This document shows, piece after piece, positions 35,101-51,228 of a DNA stretch of 64,000 nt. The stretch covers positions 12,400,001 through 12,464,000 of the forward strand of contig CP075495.1 of assembly GCA_021613535.1 (NCBI GenBank), given 5' to 3'. The DNA is from Adineta vaga (taxonomy: Eukaryota > Rotifera). The translations under genes and the position numbers were made by a program. The first letter of the stretch is position 1; every line of letters begins with the position of its first letter. Under the pieces are notes generated by a model. That model was not told the DNA's origin and made no database searches. It was given only the letters and a program-made list of their open reading frames with translations.

Positions 35101-37296
35101 AATGAGAAGAATATCACCGTCGTATCTTTCTGCCTGATGCTTTGTTAGAAAAAAAAGTAAGTATAATTACGCGCTTGTGTATATGTATGTGTGCCCTTGA
35201 AAATAACAACACAACGATACATAATGATAATGAGAATAGATATGATAGCAGTAGAAAAGCAACAATAAGAGAATAGAAAAAATAATATATATTTATTTTC
35301 TTATCCATAACGTTTATGGTGTAATATATACAAAACAATCGTTTATATGTTCAGTTAAGTGATTGCATTTTCATGTTGTTCATCCCTCCTGTCGTGCATA
35401 TGTAGATATTTTTATGATCAAGATCTATTATCAACAATCGATTGACTGCAGCTGTAGCTGATCGTCTTCACTGCAGTTGTTGTTTATCTTGTTGTTGTTG
35501 TCATCTGCTACTGGTATATATATATATGTATATATATGTATATCCACACTAGATTGTCGGTAGATCAAAAGTACCGATTAACTGGAAGAAAAAAGATGAC
35601 ATCAAGAGAATATTGATGAGAAACGGATGTGATGTTCTCGATATCTTCTTCTTCTTCTGTCAATAATTATTTGTAATATAAATTTGATCCTCTATCGTCT
35701 AAAGATTGAAAATCAATCGTTTGTTCTGTTTTTTGTTACATTGAAGTCAATCAAGGATGTCTTTTTTTCTTGTTAGACCCGAAAAATATAAAACACTTAA
35801 ACATATATATATATATATATATATGTTTATGTTCGAAATCACATGCCAAGTAGTCTGCCCATAAGCATTCATATATTCTCTTTACCTTTCGTAGGTTTTT
35901 TTTTCTTTTCTAATATGCATATATTTTAAGTAATAAAACAGAAAGAAAAATAACAATTTGTACAGGTTACTGTTTACTTATAGAAGCAGTAATAATGATA
36001 AGGCGTATTTGTTTTCATTTTTTTTGTTAATGCAGGTTGGAATCAATTCTTTTGTAATACAACAACAAAAAAATGTCTAGTTTGAAAGGTACTCAGTAGA
36101 CTTTTTCTTTTCGTCCATATTTTAGACTATTATTTAGATGGGATGAATAGATTGTTACGGATATGTTTTTCTTTTGTCCTTTACATAAGTTTTATCTGAT
36201 TCGTTTTCGATAGATTTTTTTGCTAGATGATCAGAAACATGTTTCAATCTAGTATGATTTGTTCAAGTACATAACATGTGAAGGTTAAATGCTTTGCAAT
36301 TGTTTTATTTGTATAAGATTGATATGTTACCTCATCCTCGGAATAATTGCTTTTTATTCACATGACTGCAAATCAGACCTAATTTTTTTCTTCTCCTGTC
36401 TAACCGAAAGAAACGAATTGCTAATCATTAGAATAATATTACTTCTTATACAAAATTTAGAATATAAAGAAATATATCGTTTCCTGTCCCTGAACTGTCA
36501 ATAGATAAGCAATAAGAGAAAAAAAAGAGGGAGATTCTCATTGCGACCAGCTCGAATTTCGATCATCAATAAAATAAGTCGAAAGAATACTAATTTCTAT
36601 CTGTTACTAGATATAGACAAAGATAGAGAAAAACGCACGACATGAGTGACATTTTGATAATAAAGATAGATGGATAGAACTGTTTCGCCCACCTTCAGTC
36701 AGATCGATTGTCGAGCAATAGAAGAGAAAAATAATCATCATTATCATTATTATTAGTATTTATTTATTTTTCTATCATTCTCGAAAGACAAGGGAGAAAC
36801 ATAGAGTGGGAGAGAGAATGACAAAAAAACAAAGATAGATTGCTTTGCTTCTGCTTCGTTGACGTTGTTAGTTTCACTAGATTCATATTGCGAAGCAATA
36901 TAAACATAGAAGACGTTGAACAAATGTAGATTTGTACAAAAGAGATCATTGCGAACAGAAGGAAGAAAAAAAGAAGGAGAAGAAGAACAACATTTTTACT
37001 CGTGTGTCAAAGAGAAAAGATAAAGAAAGTAAGATGTAACTTGATTGATGTCTGTCAAGGACAAATCGATTGAAGCTAGTGCGAAGACCATTGACAGAAC
37101 ACGAACAGATCAGATAGGCTCGTATATAATGACTTATTAAAGCATCATCGTTATTGTTTATCTTATTGATTATATTACTCGTATATATATATATATATAT
37201 ATAAGTGTCGAATTGATTTTCTATAAATCTTTCTTGAAGAAGATCAACAGTAATACGTAGTTTGAGTATTCTATAACATTCTTCTTTTTTTAGACG

Positions 37297-40999
<3,703 letters not shown>

Positions 41000-41493
41000 T
41001 ATTCATTTGTATTTTGTAATTACTTCTCTCTAATCATTTTGTTCATCGACCATCAGACATTTTGTCTCTCGTACAGTACATTCATGTATATAAATATACA
41101 TAGTCTCTTTTTATTGTTGTTGTTGGTTTTTTGTGTCAAATATTTTTTATGAAGTCTATTTGCAATGTAAACAAAATGATTTGGTCGAAAAAGACGTTGT
41201 CTTCTTTCTTTCTTGTCTTTAAAAGCAAACAGCGAAGTCCAGATTGAATTACTTCTCATGCCATTGAAATAGAAACTTTGTGCGAAGGTTTTATATAACA
41301 AACTACACCCTTGCAGTCGTATTCAGATCCCAATTAGAACTACGAGTCGATAGGAATATGAATATAAGATAATTATATATCGGAAATATCTACTTGAGAA
41401 TCACTATTGAAATTGAATACAACAATTTTTTGCAAGATATCAAAGAAAATTGAACATATAATTTCTTTTTCTATTTATTCTGTAGAAAAAAAA
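41000..41493. other. Spacer FGFR-ITFG2
   Basis: About 490 bp between the FGFR stop and the ITFG2 start. It holds the FGFR 3' UTR and a pyrimidine-rich acceptor TTTATTCTGTAG 8 nt before the ITFG2 ATG. No other gene was seen. Confidence 0.5.
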
Positions 41494-43454
41494 ATGACGT
41501 TTGTTTCACCAATAAATACAATTACACTTGATTGTTCGAGTAATGTCTTATCAAATGCTATTCTACTTGCGGATGTTGATATGAATAAAGTAAGATTGAT
41601 AATGAAAAGACGTTTTTGTATATGAATTTTACTATTTGATTAGAGTAATGAATTATTAGTTGGTACTCAAGAAGGTGAATTACTGATATTTAAAGCTCTG
41701 CGAAATCAAACCAGTGCACAAGTATGGCGTCGAGCATATGGACTTGGTTTTGTAAGTTTTTATCAAAGTATCGATGATAATATTTCATTTCATCTCATTG
41801 TTTTATGAAGATTACAGCAATTGCTGTTGGTTCAATCGCAACTAATATTGCTGAACCTCGACCGATCATTTGTGTAGTGAATGCAGAAGGAGCAATTCAT
41901 TTATTTGTACTAAGATCAACTGTTTGTATTAATACTCATACAAAAGAAAGTTTGAATTATTTTCTTGATTTCATTTTAGATACAAAGAAATCGCGTACGT
42001 AGTGCAGGTGGTACTTTGAATTCTGGTAATCGAAATGATTCCAAAGTTCAATTATATAGTTCAACATCAATATCCAATGATGATGAACAACAACAGCAGC
42101 AGCAGCACCAACAGCAACAACCACAACAACAAATTCAAGTAGCATTTAGTCAACAACTTATCTGTAATCCAAAAATGTTAATTATTCAAGGTAGAAAAAC
42201 GTGTAGTATTGTTTATTAACTAAATAAAAATTGAATTCCTATAGAATATAATGAGAATGAAAAACAAATTATTATGGGTTATGCTGATAAAAGTATTCGT
42301 ATATTTACTTCGATGATTATTGAAGAATTTGATGGTCGATTATCTGGTCGATTTGTATTAAAAAATGTTTTCAATATTGCTGATCAAATTCATACATTAA
42401 CTTCGCGACGAATATCAACGAAAGATTATGAATTGATCGTTTCACAACCACGTGGAAATCTTGTACGATTTAATCCTAATGAAGAAATTTGTAACGTATA
42501 GAAATGACTCAGTTAAATTAATTAATGATCTTTTACTTAGGTGGAATTGTTGCAACAGAAACGAACAATTCTGTGAATACAATATGGACAGAAGCAATAG
42601 CATTAGATAGATTCTTAGATGAAACTGTTTATGCATTGATATGTAATGGTATGAAAAAATCGAGTAGATTTCTTCATTTTTGTAACTGATTTGTTACTTG
42701 ATAGCATCAATTATAAAACAAGTTCAAACTTTTTCGAGATATAGAACTTTGACTATATGAATTCACTTATGTATTCCAAGGGCATATGTAGATTGATCAT
42801 GATCTATTCTTTGTAAACTATACTATCATTGTATATTTTTGCTGTTAAGATCGTATTGATATTTATACCAGTCAACTCAGTAAACCACTTCATACAATTG
42901 TCTTGAGTATTAAAAATGGTTATCTATGTGGTCTTCGAACAGGTCCAATTGCAGTAAGATCAAATTATTTTGATTTTGTTACTAAGGAAAACAATTATTG
43001 TTATTTCAAATAGAAAGACAAATATAATCAAATAGTAGCAATATCATCTGTCGATGGAGATACATTTATAATTGATCGTGATTTAAATATCATTCGTTTT
43101 CATCCACCACTTTCATCAAATACAGGTTGTGGTGGAAATGATTCGATTACAAATACAAGTTTTGTCGATCAAATTCAAGCATTTACATCTGGTTTCTTCG
43201 GTGATAATAATATGTTTTGTTTTATCTATGTTTTAACACATAATGATAAAATTCTAATTGTACATTCGATTGAAATAAGCAATACAAAGACAACAAATCT
43301 TTCAACTAAATTAGAAAAAACAACGATAAATCAGAAATTAAACGAAGGTTAATATAGATATGAAGATATTTATTTATTTATCTATTTCTTTGTTTTGTAT
43401 TTAGTTGGAATAACATCTGATAATTTGAAAGATTTCTTACATCCTCATTATTAA
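41494..43454 (+). CDS. ITFG2: ITFG2 homologue, KICSTOR complex subunit
   Basis: ITFG2 is a beta-propeller (FG-GAP repeat) subunit of KICSTOR, which anchors GATOR1 at lysosomes and holds mTORC1 under amino-acid control. About nine exons give about 480 residues. The beginning, FVSPINTITLDCSSNVLSNA followed by ILLADVD and NELLVGTQEGELLIFK, parallels vertebrate ITFG2 (AICLGDVDNDTLNELVVGD). Later blocks are ITAIAVGSI, ICVVNAEGAIHLF, KQIIMGYADKSIRIF (ELVVGYTDRVVRAF in vertebrates), LIVSQPRGNLVRF, AISSVDGDTFIIDRD and FHPPLSS. An insert between blades carries a polyglutamine tract (DEQQQQQQHQQQQPQQQ, 42084-42134) missing from the vertebrate protein. The last short exon ends VGITSDNLKDFLHPHY. The start was chosen at the ATG following TTCTGTAG. 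The family is clear from collinear blade motifs; propeller proteins are otherwise easy to confuse. Confidence 0.85.
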
Positions 43455-44424
43455 CTTATTGTATTCCTTGAAATAAAGATACAACTTTAATTGAGATTAT
43501 TTATTAAATGTATGCAAAATATAACAATCATATGTATTTAGTTATGGAAAAGAGAATAAAGCAAACAACAATATTTTAGATGTAAATACCTTCTGGAATT
43601 AATTAAGAGAATAGATCAAATGTCCTTTCAACCTTTAATTCGCACTTATCGTACAATTGAGCGTGATTATATATTAAAAAAGGTGATAAAAAAATTCTAT
43701 TTTAAACGGATAATTATCAGTGTGCTTTTACATGTCTACAAAGTGGATGAATTTAATTAGACAGGAACAAATATTCTTCTTTTAACAGTTTCTATACAAG
43801 CAGTAAAGAAGACAAACGATATAGTTAGCATTCTCATGAGATGAAGTGTTCGTACAGAATTCTAGGTGAAAACAGGAAAGAACTCTTTTGTTTCTTTTTC
43901 TTTCTATATTTTGACAATGTGTAAAATTAAATTTTTCTAAAAATATCCCAACCCATATTTAGCGTTTTATTTTTTGCTCTAACTAATTATCAATTGGAAA
44001 CATCAGCCAGCAGTCCATACAGCATCATTGCAAATAAACTCTAACTAACAACAACTTTCTTCTTCTTGCTTTTCTTGTTGTTTCCTATATCTGTGTTTTT
44101 CCTACGTTCTCAATTTCTTCTCGTTCTATATCTGAAGAGTATTTTAGCATCTCCTTCCTCTACCAAACAAGATCTTCTTTCTTTCGTATTATCGACTGTC
44201 AGACATGTCCAATCTATTTCGCATCTTTCTTTCCCTCTTCTCTTCTCTTCTTCTTGCTTATTGTTGTTGTTGTTGTTGTTGTTGTCGTCATCAGTAAATT
44301 GATGACTCATATACATCTCAATTGATACGTAATGCTACTTAGCGCTATTCTTTAAAAACTCAATCTACAAAATACTTCCGGTGTTCAACACATTATTCTA
44401 GTATTTTTCTTTCGCATCAACATT
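43455..44424. other. Spacer ITFG2-MRAS
   Basis: About 970 bp. It holds the ITFG2 3' end (AATAAA at about 43470 and 43555). At 43620 (plus) an isolated frame MSFQPLIRTYRTIERDYILK precedes a possible donor; it could be a short leader exon but has no partner I can find. A (TTG)n run lies at about 44258-44284 upstream of MRAS. Confidence 0.5.
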
Positions 44425-45195
44425 ATGCAAAGTGCTCCAACTGACAATGCAGTTACCTATAAATTGGTCGTTGTCGGTGATGGTAAGATCTCTATCTCTA
44501 GTCAGTGATTAAACAAGTTTTCTCGTTTGTTTTTTTTGCTAAAGGTGGTGTTGGAAAATCTGCTCTAACGATTCAAGTAAGAAAACTTTTGTTTCTATCA
44601 AAGAAAAACGAATGAATGTTTATAGTTCTTTCAAAAAATGTTTGTTGAAGATTATGATCCTACAATTGAAGATAGTTACATTCAACATGTTGAAGTTGAT
44701 AAACAAGTTTGTGTGCTTGATGTTCTTGATACTGCGGGTCAAGAAGAATTTTCTGCTTTACGTGAACAATATTTGCGTAAAGGTGATGGTTTTCTTATTG
44801 TTTATTCTGTGATTGATTCAAATTCATGTAAGAATAGTCGACAATTTTATAATCAAATTCTTCGAGTTAAAGACAAGTATTTCAATATAGTTTTCTTTAT
44901 TTTTTTTTCTTGAAAAGAATTCTTTTATACATTTAGGAAATCTTATCCAATGATACTTGTTGCAAATAAAATTGACTTAGTACATCTAAGGAAAATTTCC
45001 GAAGAAGAAGGTCGAGAATTAGCAGCGGAACTACAGATTCCATATATTGAAACAAGTGCTAAAGTTCCTCCAATTAGTGTTGATATTGCTTTTCATGAAC
45101 TTGTTCGTGCCATCAGACGACAAAATCAAAATCAAAATCCAATTAAAAAGAAACAAAAAAAGCGTCGCTATTTACATCGTTGTCGTTTAATGTAA
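44425..45195 (+). CDS. MRAS: Ras-family GTPase, M-Ras-like
   Basis: M-Ras is a membrane GTPase that, with SHOC2 and PP1, activates RAF. Four exons give about 200 residues. All G boxes are present: [13 protein letters not shown] (P-loop, split by an intron after GDG), the switch I region [35 protein letters not shown] with the catalytic Gln, [12 protein letters not shown], and ETSAK. Specific M-Ras features are [41 protein letters not shown] and [11 protein letters not shown]. The polybasic tail (IKKKQKKRR) ends in CRLM, a CAAX box with methionine last, predicting farnesylation. No oncogenic-type change is seen at the P-loop Gly or switch II Gln. It works in the same pathway as FGFR and FRS2/3, also in this window. 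R-Ras would be the alternative, but the M-Ras blocks fit better. Confidence 0.92.
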
Positions 45196-45495
45196 TTAAA
45201 ACTAAACACAATACGAAATAATTCAAAATAGTTTTTGTTTACAATAATAATTGAATATTTGTTTTCTTTCTCCTCTCTTTGCTGTTCATATATATCATTT
45301 TTTTTCTTTCTCCACATTTGTGTGCATTAATTCTTAGCTCAACGTTTGCATTTGTCGATCTGACATGAAAAAAATAAACTTATGTAATGATTTTAAAAGA
45401 GATAAAACAAAAGACAAAAATTATATCAATTTTTATCTTATCATAGTTTTTTTCCTTCTATTCTATTTCATTTGACGATAAAAGACAGACGGGAT

Positions 45496-48251
45496 ATGTA
45501 TCAACAATCATGTATTCTACTGATTATTCTAATCAGTATTTATGTAAGTTCAAATTCGATAAAACCTGTTTCGCAATGATTCCGTATATCTTTAGAATCA
45601 ATGTCACGCACAACACTCCTTTGGTATTGATTTTGATCGAAATACATTCGTAAAAGATGGCGAACCATTTCGATATGTTAGCGGCTCGATTCATATGTAT
45701 CGAATGCCAAGAGAATATTGGACTGATCGACTTGAGCGTATGTGGGCAGCGGGATTGAATGCGATACAAACGTAAGTGTTATTTCAATGATACTATTTTT
45801 TCAAGAAATACCCTAGTTGTGAATATCTTATTATTATCATTATTGTGTAGATATGTCTTTTGGGATCAACACGAACCAGTTGAAGGGGTTTATAATTTTG
45901 AAGACAATAATGATTTGGTAGCATTTATTCAATTGGCACAAAAGATTGGTTTTGTTGTTATTCTACGTGTTGGACCGTAAGTAATTCTAATTTTTTGTAT
46001 GGATTTAAAAGAATATTTCGTGTATTTTTTAGGTATGGATGCGGTGAACATGAATTCGGCGGATTGCCTTGGTGGCTTTTACGTGATCTCAATAATATTC
46101 AATTTCGACAAATGAATTCCGGTTAGATTTAGTTCATTTTCATGTTTCTATACAAGACGAATATATTTTCTTTTTGTTGTTACAGTTTATCTTAATGCTG
46201 TCAATCAATGGATGAGTGTTCTACTTCCAAAAATTCGACCATTATTGTACAACAATGGTGGAGCAGTTATTTCTGTTCAGGTTCTATTCGTTGAATGTAT
46301 TCGATTGATTGTTTAAAATGATAATATCATATTTAGATAGAAAATGAATATGGCAGTTATCCAGCGTATGTAAATTCATTTCAAATTTTCAAGTTTGTAA
46401 GCTTCTGATTTTCTTTTAGTTGTGATCATGATTATATGAGTTATCTACGTGATATTTTCCGTGAATATTTAGGTGAAAACGTCGTTTTATTTACTGTTGG
46501 TAAGTTTGATTTGAACAAAATTGACTCTCACATATAACATATTCTATTTAGATGGTAATGGTTTAGGATATTTGAAATGTGGAACAGTTAAAGGAGCATA
46601 CTCAACAATTGATTTTGGTCCAGGAACTAATGTTAATGAATCATTTGGTTTTCAACGTCAATATACTCCTAATGGTCCATTGATTAATACAGAATTTTAT
46701 CCCGGTTGGCTTGATCTTTGGGGTTATGAACATTCAACAGTAGCAACAGCTGATATTATTCGAACGTTAGATCAAATGTTATCCATTGGAGTTAATGTGA
46801 ATTTCTATATGTTTTATGGTGGAACAAACTTTGGTTTTACTTCAGGTATCTGATTTGGAATTATTCTATATTGAAATAAATAAGCTCTTGTTTATGATTA
46901 AGGTGCCGATCCAGATTATAAACCACAACCAACATCATATGATTATGATGCACCCATATCAGAACCAGGTTTAATTATCTTGAGTTGAAAAGAATTTATA
47001 AAATCGAATATATTTTTTTTTCATTTAGGTGATATTACTTCAAAATATATGGCTATTCGAACGTTAATTGGTAAATATCTACCATTACCATCAACACCAA
47101 TACCTGGAAATAATACAAAAAAAGCCTATGGTAGTGTTCAATTAACATTTGTAAGTCTTTAGAATTTGTGATATCATAGAATAAAGGATATATTATTATA
47201 AAATAGAAACAATCGTTGTTAAGTTATATTAAAACTAATTCTCCACACTGTGAAACATCAATGTATCCAAAACGATTTGAAGAACTTGGACAAGTATGTA
47301 GAATATACAATTCATACTTTAAAGAGTTTAACTCAAATATTTGAATAGAATCAAGCATTTGTTGTCTATTCAACAGTCTTGAGTAATCCTGAAGTGCAAG
47401 GAAAAATACTTGATCTAAGTGGAATACGCGATCGTGCTTATGTATTACTCGGTGAAGTAAATTTTATATGAATTAGTTTTCGAGTTGTTTTAAATCTATT
47501 TTCATGAAATTTTTAGAAATCAATTGGCACTGCTTATCGTGCGAATAGTTCATCTTTAAAATTGAAAATCCAAGCACCTGGAAATCGTGAAACAAATTTG
47601 AATATCATTGTAGAAAATATGGGTCGATTGAATTTTGGTGGTTTTCTCTTAGATACAAAAGTATATCTATTTCATAGAATATAAATCTACATTCATGAAT
47701 GATTTTCTAAGGGTTTTGTTAGTAATATTACATTAAATGAACAAATACTCATTAATTGGACAATGTGTATATCTGGTTCATTATTCGATCAAGCTCCTAC
47801 TGTTTTTAATACAAACCAACTTGAAAAGTAAACGAAAAGCTGTTTCTATTACTGTTATCTTTTATTTTTATATAGTTTTGATCCGACTGCACCGAATATT
47901 TATAGTGGAAATTTTTCTGTAACAGATAAAACTCCATCCGATACATTCCTTTTACCTACAACAATTTCAAATGGATATTGGGAAAAAGGTGTAGCCTATA
48001 TAAATCAATATAATCTCGGTCGATATTGGCCAGTGATGGGACCTCAAGTAACTTTATATGCACCTGCACCATGGTTGAAATCATCTGCAAATAATTCTTT
48101 AACGATGATTGAACTTCAATCATCACCATGTGGTGTTAAACAAACATGTTCAGTTGAATTAGTCGATTATCCTATTCTGGATAAACCAACATTATTAGAA
48201 GCACCGAAAATTATACAAACGACAATATTATCATTAAAAACAAAACAGTGA
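45496..48251 (+). CDS. GLB1: Beta-galactosidase (GH35, GLB1-like)
   Basis: This glycoside hydrolase family 35 enzyme removes terminal beta-galactose from glycans in the lysosome or outside the cell. About 14 exons give about 640 residues. A signal peptide ([19 protein letters not shown]) precedes [20 protein letters not shown] and [20 protein letters not shown], the typical GH35 entry. The catalytic acid/base is in [13 protein letters not shown], and the nucleophile Glu is in [30 protein letters not shown] and [12 protein letters not shown] follow. Galactose-binding domains run to the end, with [19 protein letters not shown] and [15 protein letters not shown]. One motif differs from GLB1: [19 protein letters not shown] has GCGEHE where vertebrates have ICAEWE, though the Gly-Gly-Leu-Pro turn remains. 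All catalytic parts are intact. The start is the only ATG in front of the signal peptide. Confidence 0.94.
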
Positions 48252-48964
48252 TATTTTAATTCTTGTTCTTTTGTATAACGTAGTTTGGATTCATTTTCTT
48301 TTCATTCTCTAATGTAAAACATTATGATTATCTAACCATTGGTGATGGATTTTTCCTTATTCATTAAAAAAGATGAAATCATATTCAATCGATGAATGTA
48401 CTTGCAAATATGTCAATAGACGGAGAATAAGTTCCTAACTTATACATAATCAATATTATTTTGATATTCTCTCGTATGTATTGATATAATAAATAAGAAA
48501 TTCTTTCGAAACAGTAATGATCAGATTGGTATTTCATTTTCTGTTATTATCAACAATCATTAATTGAAGAAAAAACTTCCCACGAGATTTTGATGAATAA
48601 TGGTTGTACCAATTTCATTCTTTTCCCGGTGATATTATCTTCAAAATTCTCAATAACATAATGACGAACTTATTTGCATTTTAGTCTTTTGTATAAATTC
48701 AAGACAAAGAACATGAAGTACCATCTGTATGAAGAAATATTCGTATACATATGTAGATTAACTATTGTATCTATGCATTTAACATTTTTTTTTCTTTTTC
48801 GTTTTTTGCATCTTATAATAAAACGAATAAGAAATCTAATATTGAAAAAAAATAAGCATGTGTAAGTAGTTACGATGATAAGAACAAAAAAAAACGAAGA
48901 AGTAATAGAAACAAACATACACCATATACTTCTTTTTTTTACATTAGTCAGACTCTCATACAAG
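48252..48964. other. Spacer GLB1 to CIMIP1-like gene
   Basis: About 710 bp of AT-rich sequence with AATAAA-like signals near 48488. Frames at 48670-48963 on both strands are Phe/Arg-rich chance frames. Nothing else was seen. Confidence 0.5.
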
Positions 48965-49801
48965 ATGTCAAAACCAAGTATGATATATGAGAATTATTGA
49001 CGAAATACGTATATATTTTGTTATTATTTAGTACCGACGAACAATGTACCAACTCGATCAATAGATAAAAGTCAGCTACCAATGAATAATCGATCAGTAG
49101 TAAAAACAACATCACGAAAAGTTCATGATGATTTTAATGATTATATTGCTGAGGATACCTTCAGGTAAAAATGATTGATGAGAAGATGCAAAAAAAGGAA
49201 AAATGAGATCTTATTCTTTTTCTGTAGACGAGAAACTGCACGAAAGGAAGAAGAAGCACAACGAATCTGGAAAGCTAAATATGATCCATGGTTGATTAAT
49301 GCATATCAAGAAGTAAGACTGATTCTTTTTTTTTAAAATTATCCAAAGCTATTGATGAATTTTATCGAAGATGTATGAAACTATTGGACAAAATCGTGGT
49401 ATTCCGTCTGATCAGCACGTTATTTCACTTAAACGTTCTGAATGGCAACAGCCTTCGGATATTTTACCTCCTTTACACAAACGTTTACATGGCCAACGTC
49501 GTCGACGTATCTTAGGTTCATTTCCTGAGACAGAAAATGATGTAAATATAAAAAAAAAAATTCTCCATGATTGATGTCTTCTATGTTACATAGGAGACAT
49601 CTGTATTATTACGAAGATATCTTTTATGTCAATGATTTTTCATTAATTATTATCTTTGTTTGTTTTTCTACCGAACTAGAAAATTGGTTGGCGTCTTCTA
49701 CCAGAACAAGCTATTGATATCTATGGTTCAAAAGCAGCAAATATTCCGCCATTACCCAAAAAATACAAATTGTCTAGTTACCCTCCTGAAAGTTTTTATT
49801 G
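48965..49801 (+). CDS. Probable ciliary microtubule inner protein (C20orf85/CIMIP1-like)
   Basis: Five short exons give about 180 residues, from MSKPIPTNNVPTRSI (ATG 48965, directly after CATACAAG) to the TGA at 49799-49801. The protein is basic and rich in charged residues, with no hydrophobic core and no signal peptide. Two blocks resemble the LLC1 (C20orf85) family, now placed inside axonemal doublet microtubules: an early helix with RRETARKEEEAQRIWKAKYD, where family members have E-A-x-x-x-W-P-x-x-W, and a later DKIGWRLLPEQ followed by IYGSKA, where they have GFIGWRSA-x-P. Length also fits. The match is only partial, and related small axonemal families (for example FAM183/CFAP144) share such blocks. 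Two other ciliary genes lie in the window but not next to it. Splicing is consistent throughout, so the gene itself is well supported while the name is tentative. Confidence 0.6.
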
Positions 49802-50609
49802 ACTACCATGGAAAAATTTTGTTTCTATATACATGAATAAACGAAAACAATCAGCGTACGAATGAGTCAGTGTTCGAATGTGCGTGAATTCGATTGACCG
49901 TTCTCTATAATATGTATAATACTCTATCATTATTTAAATACAGCGTAGAAGAAGAAGACGAAGATGAAGAAAAAAAAGAAAGAAAAAGAACATTATTATA
50001 AAAAAAAAGAAGCTTTTTGCCTTTCTCTCTCTCTCTCTGTCTTATTCGCTTGCTCTTGCTTGTCCGTCTCAGTGTGTTTTTTGACAACCACGAACGAGTA
50101 ATGTTACTGCTACTTCTTCTACTACTACTCGTTGCTGATCATTGTCGTAGAAGAGAAAAAGAGAAGAACAGAAGGCAATGAAAAAACAGAACGTGCATTT
50201 TTTTCTGTACTGAGTGTTGTGTGTGCATCTGATGTAATGAGTTTACACTTGTGTTGATGTATACATTTGACTAGAACTTTAGTATATTGACACATATTTA
50301 TTTATTCAGTTTTATTTCTTGAATAGGATATAAAAATGATGTTCATGATTATTCATTCCAACGATTTTGATCTGTTCTACATTTTCGTTCTGTCTGTCCT
50401 TGAAAGATTTGAAAAAAAAGCGAGAAGAAAAAACGCGAGTCTCAATAAAACAGTTTTATTTCTCTTGCGTCTGAGATATATTTATTCATCCTTATTTTGA
50501 TCAGATTTCCTTGCGATCATTGTATACTAAAGATTAGTTTTTTTTTCTTTTTCTTTTTAGAATTATTCTTAATTATTAATAGATTCAGTTTTCTTTGCGA
50601 TTAATCATA
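49802..50609. other. Spacer upstream of the calcium sensor locus
   Basis: About 800 bp. It holds short GAA and CT microsatellite stretches (about 49947-49972, about 50025-50038) and AT-rich sequence. It probably includes the promoter of the first half-copy. A pyrimidine-rich acceptor-like stretch (TTTTTTTTCTTTTTCTTTTTAG) ends at about 50560. Confidence 0.5.
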
Positions 50610-51228
50610 ATGGGACAAAAATCAAGTAAAAATAAAAAAGATCTACTTCGTTTAACCGATGAAGATATTGATCGTTTAACAAAAAATACAACTTATTCAA
50701 AACAACAAATTAACGATTGGCACCAAGGATTTCTTCGGTAGGATAAAACCAAAAAATAATAACATATATTTTCGTCTTTTCAATCTATTAGTGATTGTCC
50801 AACTGGAAAACTTGATAAAAAGAAATTTTTAGAAGTCTACAAAGTACAAAGTTTAAAGCCTTTTTCTTTATTGTCAAAATGAAATATGACATTGATAATC
50901 TTTTAGAAATTTTATCCTGAAGGCAAAGCGGAAAAATTTTGTACACAAGTTTTTAAAACATTCGGTAAATATTTATTTTCTAAAGAAGAAGAAAACGAAA
51001 ATTACAAACTTTCTTTACTCATCTATGATTAGATTCGGATGATAATGGTTATATTGATTTCGTAGAATTTCTTATTGCTGTAAATATTACATCTCATGGT
51101 ATGTATTGGAAAAAAAGGATTTTCTATTGTAAAGAAACTAACTATATATATATATATCATTTTTAGGTGATATTCGAGAAAAACTTCGATTGGCTTTTGA
51201 TATGTATGATATGAATAAAAACGGCAAG
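50610..51228 (+). CDS. Neuronal calcium sensor, N-terminal half (alternative 5' unit A)
   Basis: This unit encodes the first half of a visinin/hippocalcin/frequenin-type calcium sensor. Five exons are joined by four short introns: MGQKSSKNKKDLLRLTDEDI... to FLR, DCPTGKLDKKKFLEVYK, KFYPEGKAEKFCTQVFKTF, DSDDNGYIDFVEFLIAVN, then GDIREKLRLAFDMYDMNKNG and a final K. The N-terminal MGxxxS is an N-myristoylation site. EF1 is the degenerate CPxG type normal for the family. EF2 is a complete loop. The sequence stops within EF3 at a phase-0 donor (AAG|GTAGTA, 51228/51229). Reading on without splicing gives a stop after four codons. I found no exons for the rest of EF3 and EF4 in the next 880 nt. The next family-like exon with the right phase is the C-terminal exon at 52585, which also serves unit B. 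Either the two units share a 3' end or unit A is a truncated duplicate. Confidence 0.85.

Larger units (their letters stand above)
32821..37296. other. 4.5-kb gene-poor region upstream of FGFR
   Basis: No gene found. The stretch holds many simple repeats: (TA)n at about 33800-33822, (GATA)n at about 34569-34596, TA/TG runs at 35516-35542, (TA)n at about 35800-35824 and 37181-37203. It has an imperfect palindrome at about 35053-35100 and mixed purine tracts. Open frames inside are Phe/Ser/Ile-rich and lack splice context. It is the longest non-coding stretch here and probably carries control elements of the divergent NAP1L and FGFR genes. Confidence 0.5.

Noticed and set aside
44110-44316. Minus-strand frame with a poly-Asn run opposite the MRAS leader
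   Set aside because: It is the antisense reading of a (TTG)n microsatellite and pyrimidine-rich leader, with no other support.
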